Assembly (NCBI RefSeq): GCF_014207845.1
Contig: NZ_JACHLC010000003.1
Location: forward strand, 372,001 to 436,000
Length of the DNA: 64,000 nucleotides
Direction of reading: 5' to 3'
Source of the DNA: Chryseobacterium shigense
GTDB taxonomy: Bacteria > Bacteroidota > Bacteroidia > Flavobacteriales > Weeksellaceae
Numbering within the stretch: the first letter of the stretch is position 1; the number at the start of each line of letters is the position of its first letter. The position numbers were made by a program, and so were the translations under genes. The notes below the pieces were generated by a model that was not told where the DNA came from, ran no database searches, and was given only the letters and a program-made list of their open reading frames with translations. Shown here one piece after another: positions 25,389 through 34,012 of this stretch.

Positions 25389-26519
25389 ATGAACGTAGGA
25401 ATTATCGGTGCTGGAACTATGGGAATAGGCATTGCACAAGTAGCCGCAACAAACGGATGCAAAGTCTGGGTTTACGATGCCAATCCAAAACAGGTAGAAA
25501 CAGCCACTGTAGGTTTAGAAAAAACATTAACTAAATTAGTTGATAAACAGAAAATTTCGGCAGAAAAAATGTCTGAAATGTTAGCCAATATTTCTATCGC
25601 TACAGAATTGAAAGACTTCAAAGATTGCGAACTGATTATTGAAGCCATCATCGAAAACAAAGACATAAAAACCAAAGTATTTACAGAATTGGAAACCCAT
25701 GTTTCCGAAACCTGTATCATCAGTTCCAATACATCCTCCATTTCTATCACCTCTCTGGGTGCAGAACTAAAGAAACCCGAACGTTTCATCGGAATTCACT
25801 TTTTCAATCCGGCTCCGCTGATGCCTTTGGTTGAAATCATTCCATCACTGTTAACAGAAAAATCATTAGCTGAAAAAATGTATACCCTCATGAAAGAATG
25901 GGGTAAAATGCCTGTAATTGCTAAAGATATCCCGGGATTTATTGTCAACAGGATTGCCCGCCCTTACTATGGTGAAGGTTTGAGAATTGTTGAAGAAAAT
26001 ATCGCAACCCCCGAACAGGTAGACGAAGCTATGAGGACCCTCGGAAATTTCAAAATGGGACCATTTGAACTCATGGATTTAATTGGAGTTGATGTAAATT
26101 TTGCAGTAACAACAACCGTTTACAAAGACTATTTCTACGACCCGAAATACAAACCGTCTCTGCTTCAGCAAAGAATGTCCGAAGCCAGACTTCACGGCAG
26201 AAAAACCGGAAAAGGGTTCTATAATTACGCTGAAGGAGCAGAACAACCAGTTGCTCAGAAAGATGATGCTTTATATCAGCAGATCTTTTTGAGAATTATT
26301 TCAATGCTTATCAATGAAGCAGTAGAAGCTAAAAGATTAGGCGTTGCCAACGATGAGGATATTGAACTGGCCATGCAGAAAGGAGTAAACTATCCGAAAG
26401 GATTATTAAGCTGGGGAAAAGAAATCGGCTATTCAAAAATCTCAGAAACCCTCCAAAACCTTTACGCAGAATATCAGGAAGAAAGATACAGACAGAGCCC
26501 TTTACTTCGTAAAATGTAA
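25389..26519 (+). CDS. paaH: 3-hydroxyadipyl-CoA dehydrogenase PaaH
   Basis: The 376-residue protein begins at ATG 25389, directly in front of the Rossmann motif GIIGAGTMGIGIAQ; a longer frame upstream only translates the repeat. It has the 3-hydroxyacyl-CoA dehydrogenase signature SSNTSSISIT, HFFNPAPLMPLVEI, and DIPGFIVNRIARPY, plus a C-terminal dimerisation domain and an additional half domain. It oxidises 3-hydroxyadipyl-CoA to 3-oxoadipyl-CoA with NAD. E. coli PaaH is longer (475 residues), while this size is common in Bacteroidota. Confidence 0.9.
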   Translation: MNVGIIGAGTMGIGIAQVAATNGCKVWVYDANPKQVETATVGLEKTLTKLVDKQKISAEKMSEMLANISIATELKDFKDCELIIEAIIENKDIKTKVFTELETHVSETCIISSNTSSISITSLGAELKKPERFIGIHFFNPAPLMPLVEIIPSLLTEKSLAEKMYTLMKEWGKMPVIAKDIPGFIVNRIARPYYGEGLRIVEENIATPEQVDEAMRTLGNFKMGPFELMDLIGVDVNFAVTTTVYKDYFYDPKYKPSLLQQRMSEARLHGRKTGKGFYNYAEGAEQPVAQKDDALYQQIFLRIISMLINEAVEAKRLGVANDEDIELAMQKGVNYPKGLLSWGKEIGYSKISETLQNLYAEYQEERYRQSPLLRKM

Positions 26520-26525
26520 TAAAAA

Positions 26526-26626
26526 AATGTAACAATGTATCAGTCTAATAATGTAACAATCATCGATCTGAGCATAGGTTAAGAGCTATTTATTGGTAAA
26601 CTGTTACATTGATAAATTGTTAAATT
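26526..26626. repeat. Intercistronic inverted repeat, TGTAACAATGTA type (paaH-paaI)
   Basis: AATGTAACAATGTATCAGTC through TGTAACAAT pairs with ATTGGTAAACTGTTACATTG through GTTAAATT. A 31-base loop with no similarity to the other loops separates the arms. Confidence 0.72.
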
Positions 26627-26632
26627 AAAAAT

Positions 26633-27046
26633 ATGACGCCGAGACAAGTTGCAGATTATATGTTCAATCAGGATTATTTTTCCCAATGGATGAATATTAA
26701 AATGATTGAAGTCAGAGAAAATTATTGTTTAATAGAGATGCCCATCAAAAAAGAAATGTTGAATGGGCTTAAAACCGTTCACGGAGGAGTTACATTTGCC
26801 TTTGCAGATTCTGCACTCGCATTTTCATCCAACAATTCAGGAGATGCAGCCGTTGCCCTGAACTGTATCATCAATTTTACCAAAGCCGGAAAAGAAGGTG
26901 ATGTTTTCAGAGCAGAAAGCATTCTTGTTAATGATACCAGGAAAACTGCGGTTTACGACATAAAGATCACCAATCAAAATAATGAACTGATCGCAAAATT
27001 CGTCGGAACTGTTTACAAAATAGGAAAAAAAGTAACAGAATTATAA
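26633..27046 (+). CDS. paaI: Hotdog acyl-CoA thioesterase PaaI
   Basis: A 137-residue single hotdog-fold protein. NGLKTVHGGVTFAFADSALAFSSN contains the HGG motif and the catalytic aspartate (D in FADSA) of PaaI-type thioesterases. It frees CoA from hydroxylated phenylacetyl-CoA dead-end products. Its stop shares one base with the ATG of the next gene (TAATG). Confidence 0.92.
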   Translation: MTPRQVADYMFNQDYFSQWMNIKMIEVRENYCLIEMPIKKEMLNGLKTVHGGVTFAFADSALAFSSNNSGDAAVALNCIINFTKAGKEGDVFRAESILVNDTRKTAVYDIKITNQNNELIAKFVGTVYKIGKKVTEL

Positions 27047-27759
27047 TGAGAAATCTTATAGATTTTGGGAAATATAATAGAAGGAGAATAATTTTATCCA
27101 ACGCTCAAAAACTATCTGTGACTAATAAAGTCGTGATAGGTTTAGGCTTTTTATTGTTTGCATTTTTGATAATAAATATAAATGGTAATCCTGTCCACAA
27201 TTATGTGGCTCTCGGAATAATAGTGTTAATATTTTTAGCCCAGATAATACAACTATCAATAAATGATGTTAAGCAGCTGAAACTTATAGTACCGGATTAT
27301 AAGGCTAATATGCTATCAGTAGATTGGATGCATTATAAATTAATTCATGAATATAATCTTAAAATTGGGCAGAGTGATTTAGTTAATTTAGGTTTAGAAG
27401 ATTTAAATTACAATATGTTGATTGTTGAAGCAAATAAGCCAATAAAACCAAGTTTCAATTATAATATTCCAATTATATTGATTAGTGTAATAAGTTTGAT
27501 TTTAGCAAATTATTCACCTTTATTCCAGTTTATAAAGTTAGATGGGATAAATGATCAGGCAATATTATTAGCTCTAAAAAACATATGGAAAATACTGACT
27601 ATTGTTATAATTATGTTCTTATTTATTATTTTCAGTTCATTTTATTTTTCATACATATATTATGATTCTGCTAAAGGTAAATATGAACAATATTTACAAA
27701 AAAAAGAATTAATAAATTTTTTAATATTTCACAAAAATAACCCTGAATTAAATAATTAA
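27046..27759 (+). CDS. Unknown four-helix membrane protein inside paa operon
   Basis: The 237-residue product has four clear membrane segments in two pairs (about residues 27-45, 51-71, 141-160 and 183-207) and a cytoplasmic-looking middle region. I do not recognise the family. It is strikingly more AT-rich than paaI and paaJ (long runs of ATA/TTA codons), yet its ATG overlaps the paaI stop and its stop lies one base before the paaJ ATG. It is therefore translated as part of the operon although it looks newly acquired. A transport or small-toxin role would be guesswork. Confidence 0.75.
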   Translation: MRNLIDFGKYNRRRIILSNAQKLSVTNKVVIGLGFLLFAFLIININGNPVHNYVALGIIVLIFLAQIIQLSINDVKQLKLIVPDYKANMLSVDWMHYKLIHEYNLKIGQSDLVNLGLEDLNYNMLIVEANKPIKPSFNYNIPIILISVISLILANYSPLFQFIKLDGINDQAILLALKNIWKILTIVIIMFLFIIFSSFYFSYIYYDSAKGKYEQYLQKKELINFLIFHKNNPELNN

Positions 27760-27760
27760 A

Positions 27761-28969
27761 ATGACAAATAGTGTTTATATAATAGATTATATACGTACTC
27801 CTATTTCAAAATTGACTGGGGGTCTTTCGGAAGTAAGAGCCGATGATTTGGCCGCAGTGGTTATCAAAGAAATTATAGCGAGAAACCCTGAGATACCTGC
27901 AGAAGAAATTGAAGACGTTATTTTCGGATGTGCCAACCAGGCAGGAGAAGATAACCGTAATGTAGCTCGTATGGCCCTTCTCTTAGCTGGACTTCCTTAT
28001 AAAATCGGAGGTGAGACCGTAAACAGGCTTTGTGCTTCAGGAATGTCTGCAGTAGCTAATGCTTTCCGTTCCATTGCTGCTGGAGAAGGAGAAATTTATA
28101 TTGCAGGTGGAGTAGAGCATATGACACGTTCCCCTTATGTAATGTCTAAACCGGGTTCCGCTTTCGGAAGAGACAGCCAGATGTTTGATACCACTTTCGG
28201 ATGGCGTTTTGTCAATCCGAAAATGAAAGAACTGTACGGTGTTGACGGAATGGGAGAAACAGCAGAGAACCTTGCGGATATTCACAATATCAGCAGAGAA
28301 GATCAGGATAAATTTGCCCTTTGGTCTCAGCAGAAAGCTACAAAAGCTCAGGAAAGCGGAAGACTGGCCGAAGAAATTGTAAGCGTTGAAATTCCACAGA
28401 AAAAAGGCGAACCTAAAATTTTCGATACAGACGAATTCATTAAGCCGACATCCTCCATGGAAGGTCTTGCCAAACTTCGTCCTGCTTTCAGAAAAGAAGG
28501 AACTGTAACTGCCGGGAATGCTTCGGGAATGAATGATGGTGCAGCTGCCCTTATCCTTGCAAGCGAAGAAGCCGTGAAAAAATACGGTTTAAAACCAAAA
28601 GCTAAAATCTTAGGCTCTGCAGTAGCTGGCGTAGAGCCAAGAATTATGGGAATCGGACCGGTAGAAGCTACACAGAAACTATTGAAAAGATTAAACCTTT
28701 CCCTTGATGATATGGATGTCATTGAGCTGAACGAGGCATTTGCAGCACAGGCTTTAGCCGTAACCAGAAGTTTAGGATTAAAGGATGATGATTCAAGGGT
28801 GAATCCAAACGGAGGAGCGATTGCTATTGGTCATCCACTGGGAGTTTCCGGAGCAAGAATCATAGGTTCTGCTGCTATTGAATTGGAAAAGCAAAACAAG
28901 AAATACGCATTATGTACCCTTTGCATCGGTGTAGGACAAGGTTATGCAATGGTAATAGAAAAAGTATAA
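27761..28969 (+). CDS. paaJ: 3-oxoadipyl-CoA/3-oxo-5,6-dehydrosuberyl-CoA thiolase PaaJ
   Basis: The 402-residue thiolase has the nucleophilic cysteine in NRLCASGMSAVANA (near residue 90), the GGVEHMTRSPYV motif, NEAFAAQAL, the catalytic histidine in NGGAIAIGHPLGVSGAR and the second cysteine in ALCTLCIGVGQG. It performs both thiolytic steps of the pathway, yielding acetyl-CoA and succinyl-CoA. Length and context agree with PaaJ. Confidence 0.94.
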   Translation: MTNSVYIIDYIRTPISKLTGGLSEVRADDLAAVVIKEIIARNPEIPAEEIEDVIFGCANQAGEDNRNVARMALLLAGLPYKIGGETVNRLCASGMSAVANAFRSIAAGEGEIYIAGGVEHMTRSPYVMSKPGSAFGRDSQMFDTTFGWRFVNPKMKELYGVDGMGETAENLADIHNISREDQDKFALWSQQKATKAQESGRLAEEIVSVEIPQKKGEPKIFDTDEFIKPTSSMEGLAKLRPAFRKEGTVTAGNASGMNDGAAALILASEEAVKKYGLKPKAKILGSAVAGVEPRIMGIGPVEATQKLLKRLNLSLDDMDVIELNEAFAAQALAVTRSLGLKDDDSRVNPNGGAIAIGHPLGVSGARIIGSAAIELEKQNKKYALCTLCIGVGQGYAMVIEKV

Positions 28970-28972
28970 ATC

Positions 28973-29059
28973 AATTTGAAAATGAGCCAATTTGAGAATT
29001 TGAAAATATTTTGCGATGTTTTTAATTTTCAAATTGGCACATTCTCAAATTTTCAAATT
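28973..29059. repeat. Intercistronic inverted repeat, AATTTGAAAATT type (paaJ-paaY)
   Basis: AATTTGAAAATGAGCCAATT through TTTGAAAAT pairs with ATTTTCAAATTGGCACATTC through TTTCAAATT. It closely matches the arms that flank the four-helix-bundle gene. Confidence 0.75.
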
Positions 29060-29068
29060 AAATATAAA

Positions 29069-29662
29069 ATGAACATCTACTCATATCATGGTATACGCCC
29101 CATTATAAAACCTTCTGCCTATATTCATCCGCAGGCGGTGATTATTGGGAATGTGGAAATCGGTGAAGAAGTATATATCGGGCCCAATGCCGTGATCCGT
29201 GGTGACTGGGGAAAAATCATCATTAAAGACGGAGCCAACGTCCAGGAAAACTGTACACTCCATGTTTTCCCGAATATTGAAACCATTCTTGAAGAATCTG
29301 CCCACATCGGGCATGGTGCAATTATCCACTCAGGACATATCGGTAAAAACTGCCTTGTAGGCATGAATTCCGTAGTGATGGATAAGGCTGTGATCGGTGA
29401 CGAATGTATCATCGGGGCTTTAGCTTTCGTTCCCGCTAATTTTAAATGCGAGCCGAGAAAACTTATCGTAGGAAGTCCTGCAAAAATTATCCGCGATGTT
29501 TCCGATGAGATGATCCATTGGAAAACAGAAGGAACCAAACTGTACCAGCAGCTGGCAAGGGAAGGAAAAGAAGCGATCCTTCCATGCGAACCGTTCTCTG
29601 AATACGTGGAGCAGATTCCTACCAAAACAGTTGATTACAGCATCTGGGCAGATTTGAAATAA
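29069..29662 (+). CDS. paaY: PaaY, gamma-carbonic-anhydrase-like thioesterase
   Basis: From ATG 29069 the protein has 197 residues; longer frames only read through the palindrome. Left-handed beta-helix hexapeptides are seen throughout (VIIGNVEIGEEVYIGPNAVI, then HIGHGAIIHSGHIGKNCLVG) with the metal-binding histidines in ESAHIGHGAIIHS. PaaY acts with PaaI as a thioesterase that detoxifies stalled intermediates in E. coli. It keeps the PaaY length and the C-terminal helix. Confidence 0.88.
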   Translation: MNIYSYHGIRPIIKPSAYIHPQAVIIGNVEIGEEVYIGPNAVIRGDWGKIIIKDGANVQENCTLHVFPNIETILEESAHIGHGAIIHSGHIGKNCLVGMNSVVMDKAVIGDECIIGALAFVPANFKCEPRKLIVGSPAKIIRDVSDEMIHWKTEGTKLYQQLAREGKEAILPCEPFSEYVEQIPTKTVDYSIWADLK

Positions 29663-29671
29663 ACTACTAGC

Positions 29672-29695
29672 CTTACAGGTCTCAGAGCCTGTGAG
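29672..29695. repeat. Small palindrome CTTACAGG...CCTGTGAG
   Basis: CTTACAGG and CCTGTGAG flank TCTCAGAG between paaY and the esterase gene. It is a fourth palindrome type within the operon. It does not end in a T-run and is not a good terminator. Confidence 0.5.
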
Positions 29696-29705
29696 ATTTT
29701 ATAAA

Positions 29706-30545
29706 ATGAAAACTAATATGATCAAAAGACTTCTCATTTTTTGCGGTATCCTGTTTACATTTCACTTTATGGTTTCGGCCCAGAATGAAAATGTAAAACC
29801 TTTGTCTATCGGAGAAATACGAACAGTAAAATCCCAAATATTAAACGAAGACAGAACCTTAAATATCTATCTTCCACAGAATTTTGATAAAAGCAAATCA
29901 TACCCCGTTATCTACCTTCTAGACGGTTCACTTAATGAAGATATCATCCATGTCTCAGGGCTGGTGCAGTTTTTCAACTTAATGTATGCAATGCCGGAAA
30001 CCATTGTGGTAGGTATTGCCAATATCGACAGAAAAAGGGATTTTACCTATCATACAGATCTGAAAGATTTACAGCAGGATTATCCTACAACAGGTCATTC
30101 CGATAAATTCATCAGATTTTTGGAAGAAGAGCTGCTGCCTTACATAGGAAGCCAATACAAAACAACAGATAAATATTTGTTCGGGCAGTCGCTGGGTGGA
30201 CTTCTCGCCACAGAAATCCTTTTCAAAAAGCCGGAAATGTTCAACAATTATTTTATCATCAGTCCAAGCTTATGGTGGGATGATCAGAGCCTGCTGAAAC
30301 AGGCACCGCAGTTACTTTCCAAAAGCCCGGATACAAAGAAATTTATCTACGTGTCTGTAGGAAAAGATGAACATCCGGTAATGGTAAAAGACGCACAATC
30401 ACTTTATAATGTTCTTAAAAAAGCCGGAAAGAAAAACTGGACGGTTGAATATAAAGTGATGGAAACAGACAATCATGCTACCATTCTTCACAGAAGCCTG
30501 TACGAAGGTTTAGTAAAAATGTTTCCTTATAAAGAGCCAAAATAA
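29706..30545 (+). CDS. Secreted alpha/beta-hydrolase esterase (IroE/Fes-like)
   Basis: The 279-residue protein starts at ATG 29706 (a second ATG four codons later is also possible) and has a signal peptide ending in FHFMVSAQ. SYPVIYLLDGS, the nucleophile elbow GQSLGG and NHATILHRS give the serine, and the histidine, of the putative-esterase family that includes IroE and Fes-type enzymes. It is exported, so it cannot act on CoA intermediates; its place between paaY and paaZ is unexplained. Liberation of phenylacetate from an extracellular ester is possible but only speculative. Confidence 0.85.
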   Translation: MKTNMIKRLLIFCGILFTFHFMVSAQNENVKPLSIGEIRTVKSQILNEDRTLNIYLPQNFDKSKSYPVIYLLDGSLNEDIIHVSGLVQFFNLMYAMPETIVVGIANIDRKRDFTYHTDLKDLQQDYPTTGHSDKFIRFLEEELLPYIGSQYKTTDKYLFGQSLGGLLATEILFKKPEMFNNYFIISPSLWWDDQSLLKQAPQLLSKSPDTKKFIYVSVGKDEHPVMVKDAQSLYNVLKKAGKKNWTVEYKVMETDNHATILHRSLYEGLVKMFPYKEPK

Positions 30546-30619
30546 ATTTAAAATGCAACAATGTGAAAATGTATCATTATAACAATTGGTAAACTGTTAA
30601 ATTGATACATTGTTAAATT
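30545..30619. repeat. Intercistronic inverted repeat, TGTAACAATGTA type (esterase-paaZ)
   Basis: AATTTAAAATGCAACAATGT through ATAACAATT pairs imperfectly with AATTGGTAAACTGTTAAATT through TTGTTAAATT. It is more degenerate than the copies at 23482 and 24030. Confidence 0.65.
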
Positions 30620-30629
30620 CAAATACCAT

Positions 30630-33125
30630 ATGGAAAAACTAAAAAACTATATCTACGGAGAATGGATAGAAGGTACCGGAAACGGAACCCCTTTATACAA
30701 TGCCGTTACAGGAGAGCAGGTAGCCGTTTCAGATACAGAAGGGCTTAATTTCGAACAGGCCCTTGACTATGGAAGAACAGTAGGCTACAAAAACCTTTCC
30801 TCCATGACATTCTACGACAGAGGTGAAATGCTGAAAAAAGTGGCTCTTTACCTTTTGGAAAGAAAGAAAAAATATTACGAACTATCATATAAAACCGGAG
30901 CTACCCACGCAGATTCATGGGTAGATATAGAAGGAGGTTTCGGGACCTTCTTTACCTATTCCGGACTGGCAAAAAGAATGCTTCCAAATACACCGTTCTG
31001 GGTAGACGGAGAAACTCAGAAAATTTCGGCTAACGGAACCTTTCTGGGAACTCATATTCTGACACCAAGTGAAGGAGTTTCTATACAGATCAATGCTTAT
31101 AACTTCCCGGTTTGGGGAATGTTGGAAAAATTATCAACATCATTATTGGCGGGCGTTCCTTCTATTGTAAAGCCTTCTCCTTTTGGCTCTTACCTTACGA
31201 ACGCTGTTTTTCAGGATATGATTGAAAGCGGTATTCTTCCGGAGGGAGCCGTTCAGTTGGTTTGTGGTGATCCGGGAAATATTCTGGATTACGTTCAGGA
31301 CGGAGATTCTGTACTGTTCACCGGCTCTGCCAATACAGGAAGAAAGCTGAAATCAATGCCTTCCATTGCCGGAAATGCAGTGCGTTTCAATATGGAAGCA
31401 GATTCACTGAACTGTTCTATTCTCGGCCTGGATGCGAAACCCGGTACTCCGGAATTCGATCTGTTCATCAAAGAAGTACGTAACGAAATGACGACTAAAG
31501 CAGGTCAGAAATGTACCGCTATCAGAAGAATCATTGTTCCTGAGCACCTTGTAGGAGATGTCCAGAATGCTCTATCTAAAGCTTTAGATCAAACCAAAAT
31601 CGGAAACCCATTGAGCAGGGAAACCAGAATGGGGTCTCTTGTAGGAAAGCAGCAATATGATGAGGTCGTAAGAAAAGTAAATATCTTAAAAGCAGAAACA
31701 GAACTGGTGTACGATGGAAAACACGAACTTGTGGATGCAGATTACGATAACGGTGCATTTATGAGCCCTAAATTATTCCTGAACGATAAACCTTTCGAAA
31801 AAAATATCTCTCACGATGTAGAAGCTTTCGGACCGGTTTCTACCTTAATGCCCTACAAAGATGCGGAAGAAGCTGCAGCTCTGGCAAAAAAAGGAAAAGG
31901 AAGTCTGGTAGGATCTATTGTTTCCCATGACGAAAACTTTATTGCGGAAACTTCATGGAAAATGGCTTCCCAGCACGGAAGAATTTTCGTACTGAACAGG
32001 GATAACGCCAAAGAAAGTACAGGTCACGGTTCACCGCTTCCTACACTGATGCACGGAGGTCCGGGAAGAGCCGGAGGAGGAGAGGAGATGGGCGGACTGA
32101 ACGGTCTTCATTTCTTCCTTCAGAAAACAGCAATTCAGGGGTCACCGGATACTTTAACGGCAATTACTAAAATTTACCAGCAGGGTGCGGAAAAGAAATT
32201 CTCAGACAAACATCCTTTCCAGAAATATTTTGAAGAAGTTGAGGTAGGAGATTCACTGGAAACAGCAGGAAGAACCGTTACCGATGCAGACATCGTTAAT
32301 TTCTCCAATGTTTCATGGGATCATTTCTATGCCCATACTGATGCTACAAGTTTAACAGGAACTATTTTTGATAAAACGGTTGCTCACGGATATTTTATCC
32401 TTTCGGCAGCGGCAGGATTATTTGTTTCAGGGAAAAAAGGACCTGTTATTGCAAATTACGGACTGGAAAACTGTTCATTCTTTAAACCTGTATATGCAGG
32501 AGACACCATTACGGTTTATTTAACGGCAAAAGAGAAGATCAACAGAGGTGTAAAAGGAAGAAATATTCCTTCCGGTGTTGTAAAATGGCTGGTTGAAGTC
32601 GTGAATCAAAGAGATGAGGTAGTTTGCGTGGCGACCATCTTAACCCTTGTGGCAAAACATTCGCCTTTTATTGATCTGAATGTGAAAAATGTTCAGAAAA
32701 TACTGAATGGTTTAACCGAAAATACCCAGTCAAGCTGGGGCAAAATGTCTCCTCAGCAAATGATCGAGCATCTGGAACATGGTGTTCTGGTAAGCCTTGG
32801 AGAACCGGAAGCAGACAAATGTTTCACTCCGGAAGAGCAATTGGAAAAATGGCAGGATTCCCTTTATAACCACAGAAAAATGCCAAAAGATTTCCCCGCT
32901 CCTTTTCTTGCTGAAGATGAATCTTTATTAGAGTTAAAGCATAAAAATCTTGAAGCCGCCAAACAGTCTTTTGTTGATACTCTGAAAAGATATTCAGTTT
33001 ATTACAAAGAAAATCCGCAGGCAGAACATATGAATTTTGTATTCGGAAAACTGAATAAAGAAATGTGGGAGCTGATGCACAAAAAGCATTTTACCCATCA
33101 TTTTGAACAGTTCGGATTAATTTAA
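30630..33125 (+). CDS. paaZ: Bifunctional PaaZ with extra C-terminal DinB-like domain
   Basis: The 831-residue protein is 150 residues longer than E. coli PaaZ (681). Residues 1 to about 515 form the aldehyde dehydrogenase with E256 (FNMEADSLN) and nucleophile C295 (AGQKCTAIR), both at the positions known from E. coli. Residues 530-678 form the MaoC-like hydratase with D564 and H569 (SWDHFYAHTD). Together they open oxepin-CoA and oxidise the aldehyde. The remaining residues 681-831 look like a DinB/DUF1569 helical bundle: WGKMSPQQMIEHLEHG and a C-terminal HKKHFTHHFEQFGL. Last gene of the operon, followed by a strong terminator. Confidence 0.93.
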   Translation: MEKLKNYIYGEWIEGTGNGTPLYNAVTGEQVAVSDTEGLNFEQALDYGRTVGYKNLSSMTFYDRGEMLKKVALYLLERKKKYYELSYKTGATHADSWVDIEGGFGTFFTYSGLAKRMLPNTPFWVDGETQKISANGTFLGTHILTPSEGVSIQINAYNFPVWGMLEKLSTSLLAGVPSIVKPSPFGSYLTNAVFQDMIESGILPEGAVQLVCGDPGNILDYVQDGDSVLFTGSANTGRKLKSMPSIAGNAVRFNMEADSLNCSILGLDAKPGTPEFDLFIKEVRNEMTTKAGQKCTAIRRIIVPEHLVGDVQNALSKALDQTKIGNPLSRETRMGSLVGKQQYDEVVRKVNILKAETELVYDGKHELVDADYDNGAFMSPKLFLNDKPFEKNISHDVEAFGPVSTLMPYKDAEEAAALAKKGKGSLVGSIVSHDENFIAETSWKMASQHGRIFVLNRDNAKESTGHGSPLPTLMHGGPGRAGGGEEMGGLNGLHFFLQKTAIQGSPDTLTAITKIYQQGAEKKFSDKHPFQKYFEEVEVGDSLETAGRTVTDADIVNFSNVSWDHFYAHTDATSLTGTIFDKTVAHGYFILSAAAGLFVSGKKGPVIANYGLENCSFFKPVYAGDTITVYLTAKEKINRGVKGRNIPSGVVKWLVEVVNQRDEVVCVATILTLVAKHSPFIDLNVKNVQKILNGLTENTQSSWGKMSPQQMIEHLEHGVLVSLGEPEADKCFTPEEQLEKWQDSLYNHRKMPKDFPAPFLAEDESLLELKHKNLEAAKQSFVDTLKRYSVYYKENPQAEHMNFVFGKLNKEMWELMHKKHFTHHFEQFGLI

Positions 33126-33138
33126 TATTATAAAAATA

Positions 33139-33180
33139 TAAAAGTCATAAAAGGAAATTGATTAACTTTTATGACTTTTT
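33139..33180 (+). terminator. Terminator of the paa operon
   Basis: A perfect 13-base-pair stem AAAGTCATAAAAG / CTTTTATGACTTT is followed by TT and lies 14 bases behind the paaZ stop. Confidence 0.85.
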
Positions 33181-33200
33181 CATAATACACAAATTTATTA

Positions 33201-34007
33201 ATGAAAACCAATATCTGTTATTACCTTGTTTTAGCTTTATTTCTTGTCTGCTGTGTTTCCAAAAAGAAAAATATGGCCAAGACAGAATATGAACCGCTTG
33301 CCGGAATTTCATATCCAATGGAAGAAGATGAGAGGAAATATTGGGATTCTTTATGTAACGCGGAAGAAAAGAAGGCCGTTCAAGATATTAAAAACAACAA
33401 TATTTTTTACACCCATGTTTATGGCATGGTTGAAATGTACCGAAGTGATCATGAAATAGATTCTCTTTTGGCATTATATTCCATTAAACCTAGAGAAAGC
33501 CTTTATTACTGTACAGTGCCCGTTTCAAAACAGAATTGTTACGGCAAAAGAATGCAGGAAGAAATTGTCAGAAGACATGGCGAAAACTTTATCGATTCTT
33601 TAAGAAAAGTAGCAGACATTTCTTATGTGAAAAAAAGGAAAAACGAAATTTTTAGTTTTGAAGAATGTGATATGAATTCACGCTATGCAAAATCAAACGA
33701 TTACAGTGAAGCGCTTGACCTGGTAGAAAAAGACTTTTGGAAAACAACCGAATATCCGGACGAATTTGCTTTCAGAAAAGAAAAAGATTTATATTCGTCA
33801 ATGGAAGCTAATTTCATACTTCAAAAAGACGGCAGTATTTCCGAACCTAAAGTAGAGATCAGATTTCAGAATGAAAATAACTATCAGTTTTCAGGATATT
33901 TTATAAAAAAACTTAAGGATTTTGTGAAAAATTCAAAATGGAAACCGGCTACCTCAGTAGGAATTCCTGTAAACAGTGAAATGAACGTATTAATATTTTT
34001 TAAATAA
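33201..34007 (+). CDS. Lipoprotein with TonB-C-like C-terminus
   Basis: A 268-residue protein with a lipoprotein signal (LALFLVCCVSKKKN, acylated cysteine at 17 or 18). The C-terminal 70 residues (NFILQKDGSISEPKVEIRF through ALIFF-like NVLIFFK) have the beta-alpha-beta pattern of TonB C-terminal domains, but the N-terminal membrane anchor and the proline-rich stalk of true TonB are missing. The middle part is unknown. It lies five bases before the next secreted protein gene. Confidence 0.65.
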   Translation: MKTNICYYLVLALFLVCCVSKKKNMAKTEYEPLAGISYPMEEDERKYWDSLCNAEEKKAVQDIKNNNIFYTHVYGMVEMYRSDHEIDSLLALYSIKPRESLYYCTVPVSKQNCYGKRMQEEIVRRHGENFIDSLRKVADISYVKKRKNEIFSFEECDMNSRYAKSNDYSEALDLVEKDFWKTTEYPDEFAFRKEKDLYSSMEANFILQKDGSISEPKVEIRFQNENNYQFSGYFIKKLKDFVKNSKWKPATSVGIPVNSEMNVLIFFK

Positions 34008-34012
34008 CCGAA

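Noticed and set aside
29672-29695. Terminator between paaY and the esterase gene
   Set aside because: The stem is short and there is no T-run directly behind it; it looks like another small palindromic repeat.
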